A stretch of DNA of 64,000 nucleotides from Anaerolineae bacterium (GTDB lineage: Bacteria; Chloroflexota; Anaerolineae; B4-G1; DUEL01), in the NCBI GenBank assembly GCA_025060135.1, contig JANXCY010000008.1, forward strand, positions 29,140 through 93,139, in the 5' to 3' direction. The notes under the pieces were generated by a model. The model made no database searches. It worked only from the letters and a program-made list of their open reading frames with translations, and was not told the DNA's origin. Every line of letters begins with the position of its first letter. Position 1 is the first letter of the stretch. Position numbers and translations under genes: made by a program. This document shows, one piece after another, positions 38,480 to 47,446 of the stretch.

Positions 38480-41110
38480 ATGGACGACGTTACCCCGATC
38501 CGCAAACAGTACCTGCGTCTGAAGGCCCAGCACCCCGACGCCATCCTCTTCTTCCGCCTCGGCGACTTCTACGAGACCTTTGACGCCGACGCGGAGATCG
38601 CCGCGCGGGAACTGGACCTCGTCCTTACCTCGCGCCCCGTCGCCAAAGGCGTCCGGGTGCCCATGGCCGGCGTCCCCCACCACGCGGTGGAGAACTACAT
38701 CGCCCGCCTGATTGAAAAGGGCTATCGGGTCGCCATTGCCGAACAGGTCGGCGAGGTTACCGGTAGAGGGCTGGTCGAGCGGGAGGTGGTCCGCGTCGTT
38801 ACCCCCGGCACCGTCGTGGAGCCAGCACTCCTGGACGCCCGCCGCCCGAACTACCTGGCCGCCCTGCTCGTAGAAGAAGACCGGGCCGGCCTGGCCTGCG
38901 CCGAAATCACCACCGGGGAGTTCATCACCACCCAACTGGCCCGGGAGGAGGTGCCCCGCGAACTGGCCCGCCTCCAGCCCCGGGAATGCCTCTTCCCCGA
39001 CGCACGAGAGTGGAAATCCGCCAACCCTGCCACCCCACCCCTCCCCGAACTGAATTTCCCGAGCATCCACTTCACCCCCTATCCGGCCTACCGGTTTGAG
39101 CCCGGCACAGCCCGCCAGGCACTCCTGGACCACTTCGGCGTGGCGACGCTGGAAGGCTTCGGCTGCGAGGGAAAGCCGCTGGCGGTCCGTGCCGCCGGCG
39201 CCATCCTCCAATATCTCCAGGAAACCCAGAAGGGCGCGCTGGCTCAACTAACTACCCTCCGCACTTACTCTACTGACCGCTTTCTGGTGATGGACCCCAC
39301 TACCCGCCGCAACTTGGAACTGACGGAAAGCCTGCGGGAGCGGAGGGTTCAGGGTTCCCTCCTGGGCGTGTTGGACCGGACGCTGACGCCGATGGGTGGG
39401 CGGCTCCTGCGGTCCCGCATCGCCCAGCCGCTGGTGGACCGGGAGGAGATAGAGCGGCGGCTGGACGAGGTGGAGGGATTCGTCCAGGACGGAATGCTGC
39501 GGGCCCGCGTCCGAGAGGCCCTCAGGGATATGCCCGACCTGGAGCGGATGGTCAACCGCGTGGTCGGCGGCATTGCCACCCCGCGCGACCTCCTCGGCAT
39601 TCGCCGCGCGTTGGAGGCAGTGGAGACCCTCACCCTCACCTCCGCCGCCTCCGGTGGCTTCCCCCTCTCCCTCTCCCGCTTCACGGAAGAGGGAGAGGGG
39701 GGCAGGGGGGAGGGGGTGAGGGCCGTTGCCGACCTCATCGCCCGCGCCATCGTGGACGACCCACCCGCGTCGCTTTCCGAGGGCGGTGTCATCCGCCCCG
39801 GCTTCTCTGAGGAACTGGATGGCCTCCTCCGCTCTGTCCGCGAAGCCAAAGAGTGGCTGGCCTCCCTGGAACGCCGAGAGCAGGAACGGACCGGAATCAA
39901 AAACCTGAAGGTCGGCTATAATAAGGTCTTCGGCTACTACATTGAGGTTACCAAGTCTAACCTCCCCGCCGTCCCGCCCGACTACATCCGTAAACAGACG
40001 CTGGTGAACGCGGAGCGATTCATCACCCCGGAACTGAAAGAGGTAGAGACTCTCATCCTGAATGCCGAACAGCGGCAGGTGGAGGTGGAGACCCGCGTCT
40101 TCCGGGAGGTCTGCGCCCGCATCGCCGCGCGTGCCCCGATCCTCCTGGAGACGGCCCGATGGGTGGCCCGACTGGACGTGGCCGCCGCGCTGGCGGAGGT
40201 CGCCGTCCGCCACCGCTACGTCCGCCCCGAACTGACCGACGAGAATGTCCTGGAAATTGTTGGCGGACGCCACCCCATTGTGGAGCAATCTATCACCGAA
40301 CCCTTTGTCCCCAACGACCTCCGCCTGGATGAGGAGACCCGCATCCTGATCATCACCGGCCCGAACATGGCCGGGAAGTCGGTCTACATCCGTCAGAATG
40401 CCCTCATCGTCCTGATGGCTCAGATGGGGAGTTTCGTCCCGGCGGAGCGGGCCCGTATTGGCATCGTGGACCGCATGTTCACCCGCATCGGCGCGCAGGA
40501 CGAAGTGGCATCGGGTCAATCCACCTTTATGGTGGAGATGGTGGAGACGGCAAACATCCTCAACAACGCCACGCCCCGGAGTCTGCTCATCCTGGACGAA
40601 ATCGGGCGAGGCACCAGCACCTACGACGGCATCTCCATCGCCTGGGCGGTGGTGGAGTACCTGCACAACCACCCCGAGCGGCGGGCCCGCACCCTCTTCG
40701 CCACCCACTACCATGAACTCATAGAACTGGCGGACCGGCTCCCCGGTGTGCAGAACGTCAACCTGGCGGTGGCGGAGGAGGGTGGACAGGTGGTTTTCCT
40801 GCACAAAGTTGTCCCTGGTGGCGCGGACCGCTCCTACGGCATCCACGTGGCCCAGTTGGCGGGCGTCCCCCGACCGGTCATCAACCGGGCACAGGAACTC
40901 CTGGAGGGGCTGGAAAGTGGCAAGTTCCGCCCTGGTACCCCGGCCCCCCGTCCGTATCAGCCCGTCCTCTTTGCCGACGAGCACCCGGTGGTGGAGGAGC
41001 TCCGAAAACTGGATATTGCCCAGATGACCCCGCTGGAAGCCATCAACAAACTCTATGAGTGGCAGCAGAAGGTTGGGAAGGACACTGCTCCGAGACGCCG
41101 GGGGCGATAG
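38480..41110 (+). CDS. mutS: DNA mismatch repair protein MutS
   Basis: An 876-residue MutS. The mismatch-binding motif GDFYETF lies near residue 29, the connector and lever domains follow, and the ATPase has Walker A GPNMAGKS (about 627-634), Walker B ILDEIGRGTSTYDG, the ATHYHEL motif and a C-terminal helix-turn-helix. MutS dimers find mismatches and recruit MutL, which is not in this window. Residues about 383-415 (SAASGGFPLSLSRFTEEGEG...) are low-complexity and correspond to a GC-rich palindromic repeat inserted in frame within the lever region. The start has no obvious ribosome site, but it begins directly at the conserved N-terminus (TPIRKQYLRLK). Confidence 0.95.
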   Translation: MDDVTPIRKQYLRLKAQHPDAILFFRLGDFYETFDADAEIAARELDLVLTSRPVAKGVRVPMAGVPHHAVENYIARLIEKGYRVAIAEQVGEVTGRGLVEREVVRVVTPGTVVEPALLDARRPNYLAALLVEEDRAGLACAEITTGEFITTQLAREEVPRELARLQPRECLFPDAREWKSANPATPPLPELNFPSIHFTPYPAYRFEPGTARQALLDHFGVATLEGFGCEGKPLAVRAAGAILQYLQETQKGALAQLTTLRTYSTDRFLVMDPTTRRNLELTESLRERRVQGSLLGVLDRTLTPMGGRLLRSRIAQPLVDREEIERRLDEVEGFVQDGMLRARVREALRDMPDLERMVNRVVGGIATPRDLLGIRRALEAVETLTLTSAASGGFPLSLSRFTEEGEGGRGEGVRAVADLIARAIVDDPPASLSEGGVIRPGFSEELDGLLRSVREAKEWLASLERREQERTGIKNLKVGYNKVFGYYIEVTKSNLPAVPPDYIRKQTLVNAERFITPELKEVETLILNAEQRQVEVETRVFREVCARIAARAPILLETARWVARLDVAAALAEVAVRHRYVRPELTDENVLEIVGGRHPIVEQSITEPFVPNDLRLDEETRILIITGPNMAGKSVYIRQNALIVLMAQMGSFVPAERARIGIVDRMFTRIGAQDEVASGQSTFMVEMVETANILNNATPRSLLILDEIGRGTSTYDGISIAWAVVEYLHNHPERRARTLFATHYHELIELADRLPGVQNVNLAVAEEGGQVVFLHKVVPGGADRSYGIHVAQLAGVPRPVINRAQELLEGLESGKFRPGTPAPRPYQPVLFADEHPVVEELRKLDIAQMTPLEAINKLYEWQQKVGKDTAPRRRGR
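39627..39723. repeat. GC-rich palindromic element inside mutS
   Basis: Outer arms ACCCTCACCCTCACC and GGGGGTGAGGGCC, inner arms CCCCCTCTCCCTCT and AGAGGGAGAGGGG around CCGCTTCACGG. It resembles the CCCTCTCCC...GGGAGAGGG dispersed repeats found in many bacteria. It keeps the mutS frame open. Confidence 0.6.
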
Positions 41111-41206
41111 AAGAAAGACCGGGCAAGGGATAGCCTTGACGGTCTGCGCTACATGGGGAAGTGCGTAAGTTCGGACATCACCGCGTCGTTTCTCAGGAGG
41201 TCCGAA

Positions 41207-43252
41207 ATGTGGCCTCGAAGATGGATGCTCATTGCCCTGTTGGTGCCCCTCATAGTCTCCCTGGCGTGCTTGCCCGGCGGTCTGATCCCCCTATCTACGC
41301 CGACCCCGTCGCCCGCTATCACCCCATCCCCGGCCTTCACTCCGACAGCGACCCCTGTACCCCCTTCTCCTACCCCCTCTCCTATGCCGACGCCGTACCC
41401 TGTCGCTCGGCCCGGAACCCCGTCCCCGGCAGGGGTCCAGCGCATCACGCTGGACAACCTGAAACGACTGGTGCCAGTTGCCCGATGGGGAGAGGGCGCT
41501 GCAACAAAACTCGTCTGTTCTCCGAAAGACCCCTTAATCGCCCTGGGAACCACTGTGGGGGTGACCCTCTACGAAGCCGAAAACCTGAACGCCGTCGCCT
41601 CTTTCTCCGATGACTGGGTCACCAGCCTCGCCTTCAGCCCCGATGGCTCCCTGCTGGCCGTGGGCCGGATGGACGGGCGGGTCCAGATTTGGGACGTCCG
41701 GCAACGAAAAGAGGTCCGGACAATTGAGGTGAGTACCGACCAACAGATTAAAGGGCTCGCCTTCAGCCCGGATGGCCGATGGCTGGCGTCCATTTGGGAG
41801 GGCGTGTTGCAGGTCTGGGACGTCGCAACCGGCCAGGAACGACAGTTGATGCGATACCACGACGTCCTGATGGATGTGCGCTTCCTTCCCCCAGGTGACC
41901 GGGTCGTTGCGGGGACTTTTGACGGGGGACTGGTGGTCTGGCGGGTGGAAGATGGCTCCCGGTTGGCGGATGTCTCCCAGGGCCATACCCCTGTCGCCTC
42001 CATGGAGGTCACTCGGGACGGCAGGCAGATCGTCATCAACGCGGACACTAAGGCCCGCGTCGTTCAGGGGCCGGATTTCTCCGTGGTAGCGGAATACGAG
42101 ATGGACCCCTACAAGAGCGTCCGATATGTGAGCGTAGACCGGGAGGGGCGATACATCGTCGCGGCCACGGGGAGCCGTCTGCAGGTATGGGAAGCCGGAA
42201 CAACCAACTCGGTGTTATCCACGATGTTCCATACCCAGGTCGGAGACCCGTGCTTTGGCCCGGAAGGGGAATTTCTCGCTCTGGGTCTGGGCGATGGGCA
42301 AATTATCGTCCTGGATGTCGGCTCATGGGGCATGCGAAGCACCCAGGGCCCGGTGGGGCCCATCAGCGTTTTGACCTTCAGTCCCGACGGGCGATTCCTG
42401 GGCATCGGCACCATGGCAGGTTCGGCTCAGTTGTGGCGGTTGGACACGGGCCTTCCCCTCCGCTTTCCCCAAATCCACGAAGGGGGCGCGGTCTGGGACG
42501 TCGCGTTCAGTCCGGATGGACGACGCTTTCTGAGCGCTTCCGGGAAACCGGCCATCCAGGCCTGGTCCACAGAAACCGGTGAGCCCCAGGAATCGTTTGA
42601 ACAGAAAGAGATGACCGTCTACAGTATCGCGGTGAGTCCCGATGGTCGCTATCTGGCCCTCGCCGACGACACCGGGGAGGTAGAGATTCTTCAGGCCTCC
42701 GACTGGCGGAGAACCCTCTACAACTATCGCCACCAGATGGGCACGCTGAACCTTACCTTTAGCCCTGTGGAACCCCACCTCCTGGCCTCCGCCGGAAACG
42801 ACGGCCTCGTCTGGCTTGCGGACGTGGAACGCCGACAAAACGTGCGCTCTTTCCAGCACCATACCTCGGTTTATCGGGTCGCCTTCAGCCCCGACGGTCA
42901 GACCCTCGCCACTGGTCTGGGGGATGGAAGCGTCTATATCTGGCGAATCACGGATGAGCAACCGATGGCAGCGTTCATCGCCCACACGTATACGGTCACA
43001 GGCCTGGCCTTCGGGCCCGACGGCCGCTTTCTGGCCACCGCCAGCCCGGGAGAGCAAGTCGTCCGCTTCTGGGATGTCTCCTCTCCCCGGGTAGGCCAGC
43101 CAGGCACGCGGCCGATCGCCCAGACGATCCAACAGCCTGTCCACACTCTGGAACACCCCACACTGCTGTACGACGTGGCCTTCAGCCCAGATGGGAGGCT
43201 CCTGGCGACAGGACTGGACGTGGGAACTATCTGGCTCTGGGCGGTCCCGTAG
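41207..43252 (+). CDS. WD40-repeat lipoprotein
   Basis: A 681-residue protein. A signal sequence with lipobox VSLAC is followed by a Thr/Pro/Ser linker (about 30-75) and then at least ten WD40-like repeats recognisable by LAFSPDGRxLA...G...DGxVxIWD. Enough repeats are present for two beta-propellers. It is probably a surface protein for protein or ligand binding. The ATG at 41207 has AGGAGG at 41195-41200; a longer frame from 41153 lacks one. It lies 97 bp after mutS with no functional link visible. Confidence 0.82.
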   Translation: MWPRRWMLIALLVPLIVSLACLPGGLIPLSTPTPSPAITPSPAFTPTATPVPPSPTPSPMPTPYPVARPGTPSPAGVQRITLDNLKRLVPVARWGEGAATKLVCSPKDPLIALGTTVGVTLYEAENLNAVASFSDDWVTSLAFSPDGSLLAVGRMDGRVQIWDVRQRKEVRTIEVSTDQQIKGLAFSPDGRWLASIWEGVLQVWDVATGQERQLMRYHDVLMDVRFLPPGDRVVAGTFDGGLVVWRVEDGSRLADVSQGHTPVASMEVTRDGRQIVINADTKARVVQGPDFSVVAEYEMDPYKSVRYVSVDREGRYIVAATGSRLQVWEAGTTNSVLSTMFHTQVGDPCFGPEGEFLALGLGDGQIIVLDVGSWGMRSTQGPVGPISVLTFSPDGRFLGIGTMAGSAQLWRLDTGLPLRFPQIHEGGAVWDVAFSPDGRRFLSASGKPAIQAWSTETGEPQESFEQKEMTVYSIAVSPDGRYLALADDTGEVEILQASDWRRTLYNYRHQMGTLNLTFSPVEPHLLASAGNDGLVWLADVERRQNVRSFQHHTSVYRVAFSPDGQTLATGLGDGSVYIWRITDEQPMAAFIAHTYTVTGLAFGPDGRFLATASPGEQVVRFWDVSSPRVGQPGTRPIAQTIQQPVHTLEHPTLLYDVAFSPDGRLLATGLDVGTIWLWAVP

Positions 43253-43347
43253 GAGGCGACCGCGATCCTCTGGGCGGAGCGATGGAGGGCTCAGGCGGAC
43301 CCGAATGGAGATCAGATAAACGAAACACGCAACACGGAGTACGAAGT

Positions 43348-44925
43348 ATGCTGGCTTCCCGTCTCTTCGGCCGCACCCTTCGGGAACCCCCTGCCGATGC
43401 CATCACCCCCGGGCTGGGCCTGATGATCCGCGCGGCGTTCCTGACCCCCGTGGAGCCGGGCCGGTACGTCTGGCTCCCCCTGGGGGCGCGCGTTCTAGAG
43501 AAGGCCCGGGCGCGCCTTTCGGCTGCGCTGGAGGCCCTGGGCGGGCAGGCTATGGACCTCCCCGTCTCCGTCCCTGAGGAGCGGGCCCTGCGGGCCCTTC
43601 TCCCCCGCCACGTCGCCTCGCACCGGGACCTCCCACGCCTGCTCTACGGCTTCCATCGCCGGATGGCGGACCCGCCCTGGGGCCTCTGGCGCTGGCGGGA
43701 GCGGGAGGTTCTCTGGGCCATGGTCCTGCAAACCGACCCGGCGACCCGGGACGGCTTCTGCGAGGAGGTCCTGGATGCCCTCCGCCAGGAACTGGCCCAT
43801 ACCGGCCTGGAGGCCCGCCGGGCCGAGGCGCTGGATGGCGCGGTGCTGGTGATGCCCCACCCCTCCGGCGAGGCGGAAGTCCTGCACTGCCCGACCTGCG
43901 GGTACGCGGCGGTCGCCGAAGCCGCCCGTTTCCAACTGCCGCTCGGGGAGCCCGAACCATTAGAGGAAGTCCGCCCTGTGGCCACTCCCGATTGTCCCAC
44001 CATCGCCGACGTCGCCGCCTATGTGGGCGTCCCCACGGCCCGAACCCTGAAGGCTGTCTTCTACGCGACGGGGCCGGAAGGAGCGGGGGAGGTGGTCTTT
44101 GTCGTCATCCGGGGCGACCTGGAGGTGAATGAGACCAAACTGCGCCGCCTGCTGGGAGGGTCCGACCTGCGCCCGGCAACGGAGGGGGAAATCCGGGCCA
44201 TCGGCGCCGTGCCAGGGTACGCCTCCCCGGTGGGCCTGCGGGTACGCCCGGCGCGGGATGGAACGGGCGTCCTGGTCGTCGGCGACCGCTCCATCCAGGC
44301 CGGGGCCAACTTCGTCGCCGGGGCCAACCGGGACGGATACCACCTGACCGGCGTCAACTACCCGCGCGATTTCGCCGTTACCTTTCTGGAAGACGTGGCG
44401 CAGGCCCGGGCCGGCCTCCCCTGCCCGGAGTGCGGCGCACCGCTGGAATCGGTGCCGGGGACCGTGCTGGCCTCCTGGTGGGCCGACCGCGCCGTGCTCC
44501 ACCCCTATGCTGACCCTGACGGTGTGCTCCGTCCGGTGGCGGTGGGATGGTGCCGGGCCGAACCGGAGGGCTGGGTCGCCGCCGTCGCCGAGACCTGCCG
44601 GGACGAATGGGGTCTGATCTGGCCCCCGGCTCTGGCCCCCTTTGACGTTCATCTGGTGGTGTTGGGGAAGGACGAACCGGTGCGGGAGACGGCGGAGAGC
44701 ATCTGCCGCCTGCTGGCGGGCCAGGTCCTCTGCGACGACCGGGACGAGAGCGCCGGGGTCAAATTCGCCGACGCCGACCTCATCGGCTGCCCGGTCCGGC
44801 TGACCGTGAGCCGTCGGAGCCTGGAGGCAGGCGGGGTGGAAGTCAAAGCCCGCACAGAAAAAGAGCGCCGGGTTGTCCCGGTGGACCAGGTTGCGGAGTA
44901 CAGACCACAGACCCCTGACCACTGA
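43348..44925 (+). CDS. Prolyl-tRNA synthetase homologue with degenerate catalytic motifs
   Basis: A 525-residue protein laid out like bacterial ProRS: N-terminal class II segment (FGRTLREPPADA ... YVWLPLGARVLEK), an inserted YbaK/ProX-like editing domain (about 205-365, with K235 in TLKAVFY) and an anticodon-binding domain (GLIWPPALAPFDVHLVV). The aminoacylation motifs are badly changed. The GPTHEE block is missing. Motif 2 (FRDEIRPRxGLxRxREF) reads HRRMADPPWGLWRWREREV. Motif 3, normally GIGVSR, reads GWCRAEPEGW. The editing pocket looks intact. It may be a paralogue that only edits mischarged tRNA(Pro); a strongly divergent but active enzyme is the alternative. The ATG at 43348 has GGAG upstream. 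Confidence 0.75.
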   Translation: MLASRLFGRTLREPPADAITPGLGLMIRAAFLTPVEPGRYVWLPLGARVLEKARARLSAALEALGGQAMDLPVSVPEERALRALLPRHVASHRDLPRLLYGFHRRMADPPWGLWRWREREVLWAMVLQTDPATRDGFCEEVLDALRQELAHTGLEARRAEALDGAVLVMPHPSGEAEVLHCPTCGYAAVAEAARFQLPLGEPEPLEEVRPVATPDCPTIADVAAYVGVPTARTLKAVFYATGPEGAGEVVFVVIRGDLEVNETKLRRLLGGSDLRPATEGEIRAIGAVPGYASPVGLRVRPARDGTGVLVVGDRSIQAGANFVAGANRDGYHLTGVNYPRDFAVTFLEDVAQARAGLPCPECGAPLESVPGTVLASWWADRAVLHPYADPDGVLRPVAVGWCRAEPEGWVAAVAETCRDEWGLIWPPALAPFDVHLVVLGKDEPVRETAESICRLLAGQVLCDDRDESAGVKFADADLIGCPVRLTVSRRSLEAGGVEVKARTEKERRVVPVDQVAEYRPQTPDH

Positions 44926-45025
44926 CTGGAGAATCGCTCTCTATCATCGTGTAGCGCAGGCCGCCGGGCCTGCCGGAAGCGAAGATGGTCTATCGTCCAT
45001 TCTCTCCTGGAGGAGGTGAACTCCG

Positions 45026-45745
45026 ATGAACTCTCGCGGTCCCCAAAGCATGTTAGCCGTCATTGCACTGTTGCTGGCAGCGCTGCTTCTGATCGTGGTT
45101 GTCGTCTTTCTGGTACCGGAAATCCGCGCTCGCCTCAACCCCCTGGAGCAGGCCCGGGAGACGCTGGAGCGGGAAGTCGGAGAACTGCTCCATCCCACCC
45201 CCACCATCCGTCCCAGTCCGGCCACCATCATCCGGGAGGTGCAGAGCCTCAGTCGGTTGGAAACCGTTGTCTACACGGTGGAGAAAATCATCACCGCCGA
45301 ATCCGGGCAGGGAGCGCTGGCGTTCCTCTTCGGCGACAAACTGCTCCTGGTCGCCCACGGGCAGGTCATCGCTGGCGTGGACCTGAGCAAAGTCCGGGAG
45401 GGAGATGTAACCGTAACCCCGGACGACCGGGTGATGCTGACTCTCCCTCCGGCGGAGGTCTTCGTGGTTCGGCTGGATAGTGAAAAGACCTACGTCTACG
45501 ACCGGGAGACGGGCCTTTTCGGGATGAAGCCAGACCTGGAGACGGCGGCGCGGCAGGCCGCTGAGCAGGAAATCCTTAAGGCCGCTCTGGCCGATGGTAT
45601 CCTGGATACGGCGGACCGAAACGCCCGCTCGTTCCTGGAGGGTTTCATTCGGGGGTTCGGGTTCCGGGAGGTGGTGTTTATCCAGGCCACCCCGGCCGCC
45701 TCCACCCTGCCGGTAACGGTGGTCCCGTTGACCCCCTCTCCTTAA
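45026..45745 (+). CDS. DUF4230-type membrane-anchored protein
   Basis: A 239-residue protein with one N-terminal transmembrane helix (about 10-31), a short Pro-rich linker, and a DUF4230-like domain (VQSLSRLETVVYTVEKII, LLVAHGQVIAGVDLSKV, VTLPPAEVF-type segments, then a helical end). The family has no known function and is usually an extracytoplasmic domain. GGAGGAGGTG precedes the ATG. Confidence 0.72.
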   Translation: MNSRGPQSMLAVIALLLAALLLIVVVVFLVPEIRARLNPLEQARETLEREVGELLHPTPTIRPSPATIIREVQSLSRLETVVYTVEKIITAESGQGALAFLFGDKLLLVAHGQVIAGVDLSKVREGDVTVTPDDRVMLTLPPAEVFVVRLDSEKTYVYDRETGLFGMKPDLETAARQAAEQEILKAALADGILDTADRNARSFLEGFIRGFGFREVVFIQATPAASTLPVTVVPLTPSP

Positions 45746-45821
45746 GGGTAGTGCCAGCCGCCGGGACTGCCGAACAGGCTGAAGCCTGCTTGACCGAGAT
45801 CTTTCGCCTCCTTGGGTTTTC

Positions 45822-46982
45822 ATGCGCCTCCAGTGGATCCCGGAGGACTTCCAGGTAGCGGAGGAGGTCCGTTTCCCTCCGGACGGCGGGCCGTATGCCC
45901 TCTACCGGGTCTGGAAACGGGGAGCAACCACGCTGGAAGTCCAGGCGCGACTGGCCCGGGCGCTCCGGCTACCCCTTTCCGCGGTTGTCTTTCCAGCCCT
46001 CAAAGACCGGAACGCGGTAGCGGTTCAATACGCCACGGTGCGTGGTCAGGGGCCCGAGCGGCTGAGCGGACCAGGGTTCACGGCTGAACAGGTGGGATGG
46101 GTGGCCCGTCCCCTGACCTCTTCTGACCTTCTGGGCAACCAGTTTGCGATAACGGTGCGCGACCTCTCCCTGGAGGAGGCCCATTCCCTGGGCCAGCGGC
46201 TGGCGATGGCGGCGGAGGAGGGCCTGCCTAACTACTTTGACCAGCAGCGCTTCGGCTCCCGCACGGCCTCCGGCGATTTCCCTGGGCGACGCATCCTCCA
46301 GCGGGACGCCGAGGGTGCGTTGCGGGCGTACCTCGCTGAACCCCTTGCGGGCGACCCGCCGGACGTGCGGGCCTTCAAGCGGGAGGCCGCTGCTCACTGG
46401 GGGCAGTGGCGGGCCCTCCTGGAGATGGCGCCCCGTCCCTCTAACCTGCGCTCCGTCCTCACCTTCCTCTGCGACCACCCTGCGGACTTCCGCCGCGCCC
46501 TCAACCTGATTACCCCGCGCGTGCTGAGCCTGTACCTCGCCGCCTACCAGTCCTTCCTCTGGAATCGTATCGCGGCCGGGTATCTCCAGGCCCGCCTGGG
46601 TAGTCCCTCCGGTTTTGTAACGGTGGCTGGAGAACAGTTGCCCCTCTTCTCCGGCCTGGCCGATCGGTTGCCGCCTAATGTGGCTGTTCCCCTCCCCCAT
46701 CACCGCGCCGTCTACGAGGAGCCCGCGCTGGCGGCCATCGCTGAGGAAGTGTTGCGGGCCGAAGGTCTCTCCCTCTCTGCCCTGAAGCCCCGTCTTCTGC
46801 GCCAGGCCTACCTCTCCCGGGGAAATCGGCGACTGGTCCTGCGGCCCACCAATCCGTCGGCCTCCCCTCCCCTTCCCGATGACTGTTTCCCCGGTCGCTG
46901 GAAGGTTACGCTGTCCTTCGCTCTCCCTCCCGGATCCTATGCGACTCTGGTAGTGCGAGCCGTGTTCGCAGGATCGACGTAA
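45822..46982 (+). CDS. truD: tRNA pseudouridine synthase D
   Basis: A 386-residue TruD, which makes pseudouridine 13 in tRNA. The catalytic aspartate is D62 in ALKDRNAVAVQY, and NYFDQQRFG and YQSFLWN are further family motifs. The central insertion domain is present. The length is normal. No clear ribosome site precedes the ATG at 45822, but the N-terminus (PEDFQVAEE) starts at the family position. Confidence 0.9.
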   Translation: MRLQWIPEDFQVAEEVRFPPDGGPYALYRVWKRGATTLEVQARLARALRLPLSAVVFPALKDRNAVAVQYATVRGQGPERLSGPGFTAEQVGWVARPLTSSDLLGNQFAITVRDLSLEEAHSLGQRLAMAAEEGLPNYFDQQRFGSRTASGDFPGRRILQRDAEGALRAYLAEPLAGDPPDVRAFKREAAAHWGQWRALLEMAPRPSNLRSVLTFLCDHPADFRRALNLITPRVLSLYLAAYQSFLWNRIAAGYLQARLGSPSGFVTVAGEQLPLFSGLADRLPPNVAVPLPHHRAVYEEPALAAIAEEVLRAEGLSLSALKPRLLRQAYLSRGNRRLVLRPTNPSASPPLPDDCFPGRWKVTLSFALPPGSYATLVVRAVFAGST

Positions 46983-47358
46983 ATCCTCGCACCAAAGGAA
47001 GGGGGACACGGAATTGAGAGGAGCCAGTGGCTATCGCCATTCTCTGCTCTTGCCTTGGAGACGTGCCAAGCCCAATGATAATGTTACCGGGAGAGGACCG
47101 CATCGGGCAAACTGAATGACAGATTTGAGGTTTCAAAAAAAGAATCCCTATCACACCGGGTAGGCTCCAGGGAGGGCGAAGGATTGCTCTACAGCGCAAC
47201 AACGGGTGATCGATGAGAAGCGGAGAACCATCGCTGGAGAGTGCTGGAGTTAAGGGGTGAAAGCACCTTCGCCCGTGCCTCAATGAGGAGAAGGGTAACC
47301 CTATGGGGGCTTACCAGCATAGCATCCGGTAACAGTGTACGTGAAAAAACGTGGGCCG
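46983..47358. other. Gene-free stretch between truD and the TPR/zinc-ribbon gene
   Basis: No convincing gene or RNA on either strand. Base composition is lower in GC than the surroundings (for example TTTCAAAAAAAGAATCCC near 47130). No strong hairpin was found. The right end leads into the promoter at 47359. Confidence 0.35.
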
Positions 47359-47387
47359 TTGCTAAACCGATGGCCTGATGGTATAAT
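47359..47387 (+). promoter_or_regulatory. Extended -10 promoter of the TPR/zinc-ribbon gene
   Basis: TTGCTA (47359-47364), 17 bp, TATAAT (47382-47387), with an extended TGG directly before the -10 box. The start codon is at 47447. Confidence 0.7.
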
Positions 47388-47446
47388 CAAATAGCCCTCT
47401 TCCGCAGGCTTGTTCCCTCGATAAGCTCAGTACCGACCAAAGACCG

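Noticed and set aside
46983..47446. Possible structured RNA between truD and the TPR gene
   Set aside because: I found no strong helix, no tRNA-like T-loop and no terminator; the promoter at 47359 belongs to the next gene.
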